The notes beneath the pieces are model-generated. The model did not search any database. It was not told the DNA's origin and saw only the letters and a list, made by a program, of their open reading frames with translations. From assembly GCA_006503475.1 (NCBI GenBank), contig RSEH01000003.1:62001-126000 (forward strand): 64,000 nt of DNA, read 5' to 3'. The stretch is from Stentor roeselii (lineage: Eukaryota > Ciliophora > Heterotrichea > Heterotrichida > Stentoridae). Positions 48,590 to 57,558 of the stretch are shown here, piece after piece. The number at the start of each line of letters is the position of its first letter. Position 1 is the stretch's first letter. The position numbers and the translations under genes are program-made.

Positions 48590-49087
48590 TTAATCTAAAT
48601 ATTGTTTGTATTGATTAATGTCTAAATTCCGAAGTTGTCTTTCAAAACCTTCATTAGGCCAAATGCATCTTCGCTTCTCTCTTACCATCGCTTTTGCAGA
48701 TTCAAAGTTAAGGTTGTACTTTACCATCAAATACCCGATCACCATTGAGGCACTTCGGGAAACTCCTGCTGCACAATGAACTAAAATCGGCCTTCTTGAC
48801 TTCTGAGAATCTGAGATGAATTTCAGTCCTTCTGGGAAATGGTCGATTATTCTACTGTCGGGGAAATCTGGAAGAGTTATTTTTAAATGATCGACTTCTG
48901 AGGGGAGGGGAGGGAAATAACGGAATGTGTCGAGGATTGAAAGGACACGAGTTATTCCGTGTTGATTTAGGAAATCGTGTTTTTTTGTTGCCTCGATACT
49001 GCCCAGGTAGAGTCCTGGCTCGATCAGATGCATTGCTGTGCGACTGTCTTCTATGAAATCTGCTAGACTAGCCCCTGAAAGAAACAT
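48590..49087 (-). CDS. Dual-specificity phosphatase, tandem copy A (165 aa)
   Basis: An atypical small dual-specificity phosphatase consisting of the catalytic domain only. The active-site loop HCAAGVSRSASMVIGYLM gives Cys105 and Arg111; the likely general acid is Asp74 (ITLPDFPDS). The N-terminal MHLIEPGLYLGSIEA strand-turn is typical of the family. Such enzymes remove phosphate from Ser/Thr/Tyr of kinases or other targets. It is the closest relative of the altered copy at 28402-28899. It has a 205-bp upstream gap that contains an 18-bp tandem repeat. Confidence 0.9.
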   Translation of the reverse strand: MFLSGASLADFIEDSRTAMHLIEPGLYLGSIEATKKHDFLNQHGITRVLSILDTFRYFPPLPSEVDHLKITLPDFPDSRIIDHFPEGLKFISDSQKSRRPILVHCAAGVSRSASMVIGYLMVKYNLNFESAKAMVREKRRCIWPNEGFERQLRNLDINQYKQYLD

Positions 49088-49192
49088 TTTTATAGTGGGT
49101 GGATTTAGATGAAATACATTATTTTATCAAAATTAGGAATAATTTTTAGAAGATGGGAAAATTTTAGGATTTTATTTTTGGAAATTTGGAAA

Positions 49193-49228
49193 TTTTGCAA
49201 ATTTTGGAAGTTTTGCAAATTTTGGAAG
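49193..49228. repeat. 18-bp tandem repeat upstream of phosphatase copy A
   Basis: Two exact copies of TTTTGCAAATTTTGGAAG abut at 49193 and 49211, with weaker GGAAATT-containing relatives just before. They lie about 105 bp upstream of the copy A start. Confidence 0.85.
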
Positions 49229-49291
49229 TTTTCAATTATTTTATGATTTAGGAAAAATTGAGTTTTTATTGAGTTTAACTTTTATCAACGA

Positions 49292-49837
49292 TTAATTAGT
49301 TAAATATTGTTTGTACTCATCAATGTTGATCATTGTTAGTTGACTTTCAAATCCTTGATTAGGGCAGATGCATCTTCTTTTGGTCTTTACTATTTTCTTG
49401 GCTTCATCGAAATTCAAGGAATATTTTATCATTAGGAAGGCGATTACAATACTTGAACTTCTTGATATTCCTGCTGCACAATGAACGAGTACATTTCTAT
49501 GAATTTTCTGTGATTCTGATATAAATTTGATTGCCTCAGGGACATATTTGAGAATGTTAGATGTATAAAAATCTGACAATTTTAACTTTAGATGGTCAAT
49601 CGAGGAGTCGAAAGGCTCAAGATATCGAAAAGAGTTTCTGGATTCAAAGAAACCAGAAGGATCGTCCTCATCAAACATATCGAGTAAAGAAACCACCCTA
49701 GTGATGTTGTTTTGATTAAGTAAAGATCTGTCTCTAGCAGCATCAATACTCCCTAAAAACAGCCCATCTTCAATAAAATGCATAGGAGTTTCTAAATCCC
49801 TGAAATACTCCTCATTAAACTCCTCAAATTCCTCCAT
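49292..49837 (-). CDS. Dual-specificity phosphatase, tandem copy B (181 aa)
   Basis: Catalytic loop HCAAGISRSSSIVIAFLM (Cys120, Arg126) and acid candidate Asp89 (KLSDFYTS). It has a 16-residue acidic insertion (DEDDPSGFFE region) relative to copies A and C, between the first strand and the general-acid loop, which could change substrate choice. All catalytic residues are present, so it should be active. Its start is 24 bp from the end of copy C, on the same strand. Confidence 0.9.
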   Translation of the reverse strand: MEEFEEFNEEYFRDLETPMHFIEDGLFLGSIDAARDRSLLNQNNITRVVSLLDMFDEDDPSGFFESRNSFRYLEPFDSSIDHLKLKLSDFYTSNILKYVPEAIKFISESQKIHRNVLVHCAAGISRSSSIVIAFLMIKYSLNFDEAKKIVKTKRRCICPNQGFESQLTMINIDEYKQYLTN

Positions 49838-49861
49838 TATAACCCCAAACCCATTCTTAAA

Positions 49862-50359
49862 TTAAAAAACAAATTCCTTATAATTTTCAATATCAATTGT
49901 CTTCAGCTGATTTTCAAATCCTTGATTCGGCCAAATGCAAGCTCTCTTTTCCCTCACCATTCTTTTCGCAGTTTCAAAGTCACAGGAATACTTTACCATT
50001 AAAAAAGCGATGACCATGCTAGCGCTTCTTGAAATTCCGGCAGCGCAATGAACTAAAATGTTTTTTCCTTCATTTAAAGCTTCAGAAATAAACTTTAAGC
50101 CATGTGGCAAGTGGTCAATTATTCGAGCCGCTGGCGAGTCAACCATGGTGATTTTTTTGTGAGTTATGTTTGGACCGTAGTGGTGAGTACCTCGGAATGA
50201 GTCGAGAATTGATAACACGCAGGTGATGTTGTGTTTTTCTAGAAGCTCAGGGTCTTCAGCAGCGTCTAAACTTCCTAGAAATAAACCTTCCTCGATCATG
50301 TGCATTGGAATTGCTCGGTCTCGAAAGAAATTTGAATGAAAGTTTAGACCTGATGACAT
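49862..50359 (-). CDS. Dual-specificity phosphatase, tandem copy C (165 aa)
   Basis: Catalytic loop HCAAGISRSASMVIAFLM (Cys105, Arg111) with Asp74 (ITMVDSPAA) as likely acid. The C-terminal block MVREKRACIWPNQGFENQL is shared with copies A and B, confirming tandem duplication. All three read on the minus strand. No localisation signal is seen. A 123-bp gap separates it from the ankyrin-DHHC gene. Confidence 0.9.
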   Translation of the reverse strand: MSSGLNFHSNFFRDRAIPMHMIEEGLFLGSLDAAEDPELLEKHNITCVLSILDSFRGTHHYGPNITHKKITMVDSPAARIIDHLPHGLKFISEALNEGKNILVHCAAGISRSASMVIAFLMVKYSCDFETAKRMVREKRACIWPNQGFENQLKTIDIENYKEFVF

Positions 50360-50482
50360 TTATTTGGGTTGGATTTTGGAATGATTCTTTGATACAAGAA
50401 ATATTTTAACTAAATACTGACTTGATAGTAAAATCCCATTTCCCAACACTTCTAGTTAGATTTATCTAACAGTAATCCCTAA

Positions 50483-52027
50483 CTAAGGCCTAATTTGTAG
50501 TTCAACCGTGAGATCCTCATTATTGACCTTACCCTCATTTTTCCTCTCCCCTTTTTCCAAATCCTCCAAAGAATTACAACACATTCCTTTAAAATTCACA
50601 AAAGAGTACCTCTTCAAATCCCCAGCCTTATCAGTAAGTCTTTCACTAGTAGTGACCCCTCTACAAAAGTTCTGCACCTGAAACACAGCCAAAGCAGCAA
50701 CAACAAAAATAAACCCAACAAGTAAAGCCAAGTTGAATCCAATTAAAACATTTCGAGCAAAATCAGGAATAACCAAAACCTCAACTTTTCTTTCAGGAAA
50801 TCTGAAAAGAAAAGCAACAACAACAAGACTAGCGAATAAAGACGTTAAAGTGACGAAGACAAACCAAAGAAACCATCCAAGATTCTTCGCGCCGATGCAG
50901 TTGTTGATCCAGGGACAATGATGGTCAAATTTTTCTACACATTTATTGCAGAACTGGCAGTGTCGGGACCTGGGAAGTCTCAAAACGACGCAATCAGGAC
51001 AAATTAAATGAGATTCTTGACTTTCATATAAAGAAAACAAGGAGTCTTTTTCTTGTCTTTTAAGATAACCCGGGTCTTTTCGTACTGCGACTAAGCAGCT
51101 GAGGACCCAAAGGACTTCTAAGCTCCAGTAACTGGCAAGTGCTTTTTCTTCGTAATACTCGATGCACCATAACGAGGTTAAAATGATTTTTATACTGAAA
51201 AGCAGAGAAAAGAAAAAAAGTCCTGAGATACTTTTTTTTGAAGGACGTAAAGGCGCTTTTAATTTGAATTCATCGAAGCAACTCACTGGGCGGAGCAAGG
51301 GAAGGACTGAAAGTTTTTGGTTTTCACTTGCGAGGGCTGAAGGGGTCTTGCCTTTTTTATCTTTTAAGGAAATGTCTGCTCCTTTAATCAGCAGAGATTT
51401 GATTATTCGAGAGTTTCCAGCAAGTGAAGCCAGATGTAAAGGTGTCTGACCGTCTTGGTCTTTGAGGTTCACTTGAACGTTCCATGATAAAAGAAGTGAA
51501 GATGAAATCTCGCAGCCCATGTAAGCTGCCCAATGCAAAGGTGTCCCGCCCTTCTTGTCTTGAAGACCCACATTCAAACCTTTCCCTTGAAGGTAAGATA
51601 TTATCAAAGGCTGGTCACCTTGAGATGCAGTGTGAATTAAACCCAAGCCGTCTTTATTAACACTATCAAGACGAGAGCCCATTTCTTCAAGCAACAAAAG
51701 AATTTTCTAAATAATCTTCACATAATATCCACGATAAGCTGCATAATGAATCGCTAAAAATCCTTCGTTATTTTGAAGATTCGCCCAAAAGTCTAAGACT
51801 GAAGCAGAAGTTTCTTTGAAATCAAAAGAAATCTTTATAAATCTTACCTGGTCTTTTAAATTACGAATAAGATTCAAGTTTCCATTCAAAGTAGCGAGAT
51901 GAAGAATGGAATTTCCTTTTTTGTCTTTAAAATCCTGGATTTTTATTTTGCGTGTCTCGAGATATTTCAATATTCTTTTGAAATTTCCTTTTTGGATGAT
52001 TTGACAGAGTTTTTCGGGGTCTGACAT
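50483..52027 (-). CDS. Ankyrin-repeat DHHC palmitoyltransferase (ZDHHC17/Akr1-like), 509 aa
   Basis: Exons 52027-51722 and 51706-50483 join through a phase-0 15-nt intron. The N-terminal half holds ankyrin repeats (GNSILHLATLNGNLNLI, GFLAIHYAAYRGYY, GTPLHWAAYMG, GQTPLHLASLAGNSRIIKSL, KKGKTPSALASE). Then come two membrane segments, the zinc-binding cysteine-rich domain with the active-site DHHC (HLICPDCVVLRLPRSRHCQF, then KFDHHCPWINNCIGAKN), and two more membrane segments. Such enzymes S-acylate cysteines at Golgi or plasma membranes, and the ankyrins pick substrates. The first repeat is stretched by a possible stop-less intron at 51833-51847. Divergent from a second DHHC gene, with 33 bp between the start codons. 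Confidence 0.9.
51707..51721 (-). other. 15-nt intron of ankyrin-DHHC gene
   Basis: On the minus strand GTGAAGATTATTTAG, phase 0; the only GTG donor seen. Splicing gives AYRGYY|KILLLLEEMG, which restores the ankyrin repeat. A at position 10. Confidence 0.88.
51833..51847 (-). other. Candidate stop-less 15-nt intron in ankyrin-DHHC gene
   Basis: On the minus strand GTAAGATTTATAAAG follows the codons for LKDQ in the first ankyrin repeat. It has A at position 10 and an AAG acceptor, and carries no in-frame stop. Removing it would shorten an oversized repeat by five residues, though the repeat would stay longer than normal. Confidence 0.35.
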
Positions 52028-52060
52028 TATAATGGAAGTTTATTCTTAGAATATATAATT

Positions 52061-53110
52061 ATGAGATTAAGGAAGACACAAATAATTGTACAGGCTTTTC
52101 ATTTGACTCTATTATCAATTAGTACTTTTCTTGTGGAAGATTTGAGATCGTTGAGGGAAGGTTCGAGCTGGTTTTTTTGGTAAGATCAACTCAGGATTAC
52201 AGTATTTTTATCGTTAAGTCTTTATTTTATTACGGCTTTACGAGACCCGGGTGTTGTTTCGACTCCTTATGTACAGCCTATTCATCATAAGCAGTCTTCA
52301 TCAATTACTAGTAATCAGACAGGTCTTCCGATCGTAAAGCTAAATCCTAGTACTAATACAAGTGCATTGATTAGAAATCTTCATGTTGAGTCTATTCATG
52401 ATTCAAGTGCTGAAGAAATCATATCGCATCGAAGCTTTGGAGACCAGTTCTTCCAACTATCAGAGCCAGATGTTCCAAAACTCCAACCAATCGACTTATC
52501 CGCAACAATAATAATTTCAAAGCCAATCCCTTGCATACCAGAGCCGGCATCGCCGGCGATATACTCTCAAGAAGACGCTACCGAAAGAGTTCACAGCGAA
52601 GCAAAAAGTAACGAAAGTGAGTCCTTTTCACACTTTTGTGAAAAATGCCAAAAAGTTCAACCTCTGCGAGCACGTCATTGCTCAACCTGCAACGCTTGCA
52701 TAGCGATGTACGACCATCACTGTCCTTACATCGGGACTTGCATCGGTGAAAAAAATCGACTGTTTTTTTTTTGGTTTGTTTTTTTTCAGGCACTTGAATG
52801 TTGGGTGGGTTTCGGAGTTTGTATTGGAAAAACAAGCAAAGGTCGTGAAGTTGGAGAATGGGCTGAGGAAAATATTAAGTTTGTCATCCTTGGGTTCATT
52901 GGAATGACTCTTGGAATTCTTATTGGATTTTTATGGGTTTATCATTTTTGTCTTGCTTTGAAAAATCTTACTACTTGGGAAAGTCTCAGATGGGAAAAAA
53001 TTGAGTATATGAAAAATCATGAACATTCACCTTTTTCTAATGGGATTTTTAGGAATTTGAGGTATTATTGTCAGGTGCAGAGGAAAGTTACTGAATGGAG
53101 ACTTACTTAA
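52061..53110 (+). CDS. DHHC palmitoyltransferase, 344 aa, two exons
   Basis: Exons 52061-52179 and 52195-53110 join through a phase-2 15-nt intron, which adds the first two membrane segments (the second begins WITVFLSLSLYF). The conserved DPG motif after them (ALRDPGVV) confirms the reading. A long Ser/Pro-rich loop follows, then the cysteine-rich domain (HFCEKCQKVQPLRARHCSTC) with active-site DHHC (YDHHCPYIGTCIGEKN), two more membrane segments and a TTxE-like motif (LKNLTTWESLRW). It acylates cysteines on membrane-associated proteins. The uninterrupted frame (from an internal ATG at 52367) loses the first two helices. Divergent from the ankyrin-DHHC gene. Confidence 0.9.
52180..52194 (+). 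other. 15-nt intron of DHHC gene
   Basis: GTAAGATCAACTCAG, phase 2. Splicing rebuilds Trp (TG|G) in SSWFF-W-ITVFLSLSLYF. A at position 10; acceptor CAG. Confidence 0.9.
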
Positions 53111-53375
53111 ATTTTTTTTGGGTTTATGTTAACATTAGTTTTTAAAGTAAAAATTAATATTTTTTGGGTAACTTTAATAGAGATGATTGATTAGGTTTAA
53201 ATTTAAGATTATGTTTTAATTGGAACTTTGACTGGAGAAAGATGGATGGAATATAGTTAAATGATTTGATTTTAAATTGAGAGTTAATTCGAAGATCAGA
53301 TAGTTTTAAAATGGTAGAAAAGAATGAATATATAACCCAGCAGGCATTTCATCTAACTTGAATAAATAATCCTAC

Positions 53376-54776
53376 TTAAATATCCCTTCTCTTCGAATGA
53401 CTTGACTGAGTACTTCCAAGTACATACTTCTGCTCTTTCCTTTCAGTCATAGGCACATAAGATCTCCTCGGAGGTCCAACATAATTCTGCCTGGGTCTAA
53501 CAATTTTATTCTCAGGGTCAGCATGAAATTCCCTCCAATGAGCGAGCCATCCAGCGACCCTAGGAATAGTAAACAAAACCGGAAACATATCAGTAGGAAA
53601 TCCCATAGCCTTATAAATAACTCCAGTATAAAAGTCAACATTAGGATAAAGTTTCCTAGACTTAAAATAATCATCAGTAAGTGCAACTTTTTCCAATTCC
53701 ATTGCAATATCAATCAAAGGTTCTTTTCCAATAATCTCAAAAATCTCATCAGCGATTTTTTTCACAATCCTAGCCCTGGGGTCATAATTTTTATAAACTC
53801 GATGTCCAAATCCCATAAGTCTTCCTTTTCCAATTTTAACTTTTTCAATAAAAGACGGAATATTTTCAACAGTTCCTATTTCTTCAAGCATTTTAAGTAC
53901 AGCTTCATTCGCTCCTCCATGTCTTCTTCCATAAAGTGCAGCAGCTGCTCCAGCGACGCAGGTATAAACATCGACTTCGCTTGAAGCGAGATGTCTCATC
54001 ATGGCAGTGGAGCAGTTAAGTTCGTGTTCAGCATGAAGAATGAAAAGAATGTCTAAAGCTCTGACGAGTTTCGGGTGGGGACGATAAGAAGACTCGTTTA
54101 ATCTGTCCATCATGTAGAAGAAGTTCTCGATGTAGGGCAAGTTTGACGGGTGGTTGAAGGGCCTGCCTATTCTGTGACGGTAGGCGTGGGCTGCGACTGT
54201 CGTCATTCTTCCGATTATTCGGTGGATTTGCTGGTTCATTACTCGTGGGTTCTTGTAAGGGTCGATTCCTACTAATAGTGTCGGGTTCTGCTCTGATTGG
54301 AATGTTGACATCGCGCTCATTGTACTTACTACTATACCCATTGGATGAGCGTCGTAATGGTAACTTTGCATCATCTTTGCAACGTCTGAATGTAAAAACA
54401 TGTGCTTTTTTATACCTTGGGTAAATGTTAAGGATTGATCTGATGTGGGCAACTCGCCGTAGATTAGTAAAAAAGCTACCTCTAAGAATGTCGACTTTTC
54501 TGCAAGCTGCTCGATCGGGTAACCTCGGTATTCTAAGATGCCTTTGTCACCGTCGATGTAGGAGATTTTTGATGTGCAGCAGATGGTTAGCATGTACCCA
54601 GGATCATAATTCATAAGACTCTCCCCGTTATGAGTGATTTTGCCGAGGTCCTTTCCCTGAATATGCCCATCCCTGATTGGAATTTCGTACTTTTTTCCGC
54701 TTCTGTTATCTGTGACAGTAAGAATCTCAGCGTTAAGATGATTCTGAATGACTTTAAGTCTGTTGGCACTTTCCAT
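53376..54776 (-). CDS. Peroxisomal-type citrate synthase with PTS2 signal, 466 aa
   Basis: A citrate synthase of the bacterial type II / plant peroxisomal kind. Catalytic residues are H251 (HAEHELNCSTAMMRH), H325 (MGFGHRVYKNYDPRAR) and D381 (NVDFYTGVIYKAMGFP). It condenses acetyl-CoA with oxaloacetate. The N terminus holds R6-L7-x5-H13-L14 (RLKVIQNHL), which fits the PTS2 consensus exactly and parallels plant glyoxysomal citrate synthases. So this enzyme should act in peroxisomes, probably in fatty-acid breakdown or the glyoxylate cycle. The C terminus (KRRDI) is not a PTS1. The start is confirmed by the PTS2 placement. A 265-bp gap without features lies downstream. Confidence 0.93.
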   Translation of the reverse strand: MESANRLKVIQNHLNAEILTVTDNRSGKKYEIPIRDGHIQGKDLGKITHNGESLMNYDPGYMLTICCTSKISYIDGDKGILEYRGYPIEQLAEKSTFLEVAFLLIYGELPTSDQSLTFTQGIKKHMFLHSDVAKMMQSYHYDAHPMGIVVSTMSAMSTFQSEQNPTLLVGIDPYKNPRVMNQQIHRIIGRMTTVAAHAYRHRIGRPFNHPSNLPYIENFFYMMDRLNESSYRPHPKLVRALDILFILHAEHELNCSTAMMRHLASSEVDVYTCVAGAAAALYGRRHGGANEAVLKMLEEIGTVENIPSFIEKVKIGKGRLMGFGHRVYKNYDPRARIVKKIADEIFEIIGKEPLIDIAMELEKVALTDDYFKSRKLYPNVDFYTGVIYKAMGFPTDMFPVLFTIPRVAGWLAHWREFHADPENKIVRPRQNYVGPPRRSYVPMTERKEQKYVLGSTQSSHSKRRDI

Positions 54777-54828
54777 ATTACATCACTAGTTTTTAAGGTC
54801 TTAAGTTAATCACTAGTTTTTCACTCTT

Positions 54829-56847
54829 TTATTGCATCCCTTCAAGCCAATCATCAGCACTAATCGACACGAGCTCTTTTTCAAGCTCAGCCAAGAAGTC
54901 ATCTTTCGAATGCTCTTTCCTTTCCCTTTCATCAAGAAGGACACTTTTATTAATCTTGATTTTGAATGGAGAAACTTGTTTCGCTTCTGGTTTCACAAGT
55001 TTTACTTTTGTTGCAACACGAGTAAGCACTTCAGACTTTTCTTTCACTTCTGGCTGAGAATCTTTTGAATTCGGTCTTCTGGTGAATGTGGCTCGTCTTA
55101 CTGGCAGTGGTGAGCGAGATTGAGTTCTTTTAGGCGAGTCTTGCTTTGGCAGGTCTCGAGATGTGAAAGCCGACTCTTCAACAATATCTGATTCAGTTGC
55201 TATTCTAGATTCAAGTATTTCAAAACTCGCATTATTTTTCTTAGACTGCAAAAGTTCCTTCAAACTCAAATTTTTCTGAAGTTTTTCCTGTTTTTCTTTT
55301 GGATTATCAGTAATTTTAAAGAACTGAGGCCTAGCTGGAGCAAGTGGCAAAGCCTTTTGTTTAGGATGGAGCAAAACTTCACTAGCTTCTCTTTTCAAAG
55401 TATCAAAATACGACTCATTCATATAATTAACACTGAAAGTTCCCTTTAAATACTGTGCCTGAACTGCAAGTTTTCCAAGAATATTCATATTATCCACAAG
55501 TTTCTTCGCCATAAACTGAACTTTTTCAACCACCTGTGCAGAAGGAAGAGTATCCAACTTAACAAATAATTCTTTCATATACTCCTCATCATTTTCCTTG
55601 CGATATCCACTTAACGGATAAGGAAACTTTTCCTCAGCAGCTTTCAACATCTGCAAATCAATTTCATTCCTAACCTTATCAACTTCCTGAGTAAGTTTAA
55701 TCGAATTCTGTGTGACTTTCGCTAAAAGTCTCAACAAATAATAAATAACTTCCGAATGAGAATGATTAAAAATCATCGAATTCTGAGTTTCCAGTTCTTT
55801 CACTCTTGCCGTTAGAAACTCTTCACGTCTTCTTAAGTCCTGAATAGTTTTCAAGTCAACAGGTTGTAAATTCAAGTCTTCTTCAAGAGTAGGAATGCAG
55901 ATGACTTGTTTACATCGACTTGCGAACTGAAGAGTTGAGATTGTTTCGCCTCCGTATTTGTAACAAGGACTCACTGTTGCTACAAGGACCACCTTTCCAT
56001 TTAAAGAAGGTTGCAAGAGACGTGTTAATTTCGAGTCGCGAAAAGGAATGTGAGTCAAGTTCTCAGTGGACAAAGCCGATATCACCTTGCCTAAGGCGCT
56101 CAACGACGAGTTGATGAACTTCGCCTCGTCGAGACGCAGACCGGATGAACTGGTTGAACCGACTCGCTCGGAACCTGCAAGGTCTATCAACGTCAAACGT
56201 GAAGAACGGCCACCTTGCTCGATGTCTAGAGCTAGAACTATGTGGGAACGAGAGGAGGTCTGGTTCGCGTTGTGAGAACCCATTATTCGGTTACATATTC
56301 CAGCGTTTATTAAGTTTACTGCTTGGTTGAAATTGTCTGTTGGGACTTGAGTTAGGTCTGATACGAATGCACCACCTGATGGGTCTTCTCGAAGCTTTAA
56401 AGGCTTTTTGTCTGGTTTTAGCAAGTCGTAAACATTTTCCATGTAGATCTGCAAGAAACTTAACGTAATACTTAAATTTTTCTCTTGATTGTATATTTGT
56501 CGTAGTGCCAGGGGAATAATTCCTTCTGATTTCGGTGAAATCTTCTTTAAAAGCCCCATTGTGTGAGTTTTTCCTGTTCCCGTCTGTCCATAAACAAAAA
56601 AAGTTCCGTTATACCCTTGAAGGACATGGTCAACAAGTTTTTTTGCGCTCAGTTCATATGTCTCAGTTTCAGTCGAATTTTCATTCAAAACCCCATCAAA
56701 ATGAAAAGGCCTTAAAGTATCCCGTGGGTAGATCAGGTTTAAAGTCTGTGCAGATGGGACTTCTGTGCATTTTTTGTAGTCTTTGGACAAAAGTTCAGTT
56801 TCATTTGGAGGACGAACTCGGATGTAAACTTTAACAGGCTCTTCCAT
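54829..56847 (-). CDS. N-terminal-motor kinesin, family uncertain, 672 aa
   Basis: The motor domain fills residues 5-330: VKVYIRVRPP, P-loop GQTGTGKT (87-94), switch I NQTSSRSH, switch II LIDLAGSERVGS, and HIPFRDSKLTRLLQPSLNG. It is followed by a short coiled coil (about 340-370), a helical middle and a basic, Ser/Pro-rich tail (PKRTQSRSPLPVRRATFTRR). This layout predicts plus-end movement. It is not clearly kinesin-1, -2, -5 or -8; loose resemblance is to plant ARK-type (ungrouped) kinesins, without their armadillo repeats. A tandem 17-18 bp repeat lies directly upstream of the start. Confidence 0.88.
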   Translation of the reverse strand: MEEPVKVYIRVRPPNETELLSKDYKKCTEVPSAQTLNLIYPRDTLRPFHFDGVLNENSTETETYELSAKKLVDHVLQGYNGTFFVYGQTGTGKTHTMGLLKKISPKSEGIIPLALRQIYNQEKNLSITLSFLQIYMENVYDLLKPDKKPLKLREDPSGGAFVSDLTQVPTDNFNQAVNLINAGICNRIMGSHNANQTSSRSHIVLALDIEQGGRSSRLTLIDLAGSERVGSTSSSGLRLDEAKFINSSLSALGKVISALSTENLTHIPFRDSKLTRLLQPSLNGKVVLVATVSPCYKYGGETISTLQFASRCKQVICIPTLEEDLNLQPVDLKTIQDLRRREEFLTARVKELETQNSMIFNHSHSEVIYYLLRLLAKVTQNSIKLTQEVDKVRNEIDLQMLKAAEEKFPYPLSGYRKENDEEYMKELFVKLDTLPSAQVVEKVQFMAKKLVDNMNILGKLAVQAQYLKGTFSVNYMNESYFDTLKREASEVLLHPKQKALPLAPARPQFFKITDNPKEKQEKLQKNLSLKELLQSKKNNASFEILESRIATESDIVEESAFTSRDLPKQDSPKRTQSRSPLPVRRATFTRRPNSKDSQPEVKEKSEVLTRVATKVKLVKPEAKQVSPFKIKINKSVLLDERERKEHSKDDFLAELEKELVSISADDWLEGMQ

Positions 56848-56860
56848 ATGAAATAATGAA

Positions 56861-56930
56861 ATTGATTAAAAGGATTAGAAGATTAAAAGGATTGAAATTA
56901 TTAAAAGGATTGAAATGATTGAAAGGATTA
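56861..56930. repeat. 17-18 bp repeat with ATTAAAAGGATT core
   Basis: Four copies of (G)ATTAAAAGGATT or a close form start near 56864, 56881, 56900 and 56917. The array begins about 15 bp upstream of the kinesin ATG and could lie in its promoter or 5' leader. Confidence 0.8.
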
Positions 56931-57558
56931 TTTTGCTGGTATGATCTAAGAACTTCACTTATTTTATTATTCTTTCGTTGATATTATCTCTATTGGCACA
57001 GTTTAATACCTCGAAATGCATGAAAAGGTTTAAATCAGACTTCATCCTTGCAAAGTATCTAGTGACTGCTGTTATCGTACAAAATTTATGAGAAAATTTG
57101 ATTATCACATTAAACGATGATTGAGGGTATCATATGAAGATGTAGGAAATAAATATTGAGCTTATCTTGGTCTGTTTTGGTAGCTCTACATTAAAGTTCT
57201 GTAATAGATTCCATCCCATAAAGATGAAAACCTCTAAAAAATTCCAATATAAGCAGACCATAATTTAGCAAGTTTCCTTCACATAATCTTATGTTCTTTT
57301 AAATCAAATTTAAAATAATACAAATAAAACTTGCAGAAATAAACAATATCCTCCTCTAAAATAGTAAAGGTAACATTTTCCCTTCATATCAGATATTCCG
57401 CACTTATCACCATTCATAGTTATAACAAATCCTAAAAACCATAAAAAATATTGAATAAAATTATTAAACAATAAAATTATAAACATATCTACCCCAAAAA
57501 CCTCAAATCTAAATCCAAGCTCACAAATTATTATTATCCTATTCAAATTGTAAAATGT
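56931..57558. other. Intergenic, no gene recognised
   Basis: About 630 bp between the kinesin gene start and the stop of the cysteine-rich gene. Short minus-strand frames (57310-57546) have hydrophobic, low-information composition and are not convincing. No RNA gene is visible. Confidence 0.5.

Noticed and set aside
53523-53984. 153-codon plus-strand frame antisense to citrate synthase
   Set aside because: Low-complexity Ser/Asn/Phe/Lys composition and complete overlap with a clearly identified enzyme on the other strand; a shadow frame.
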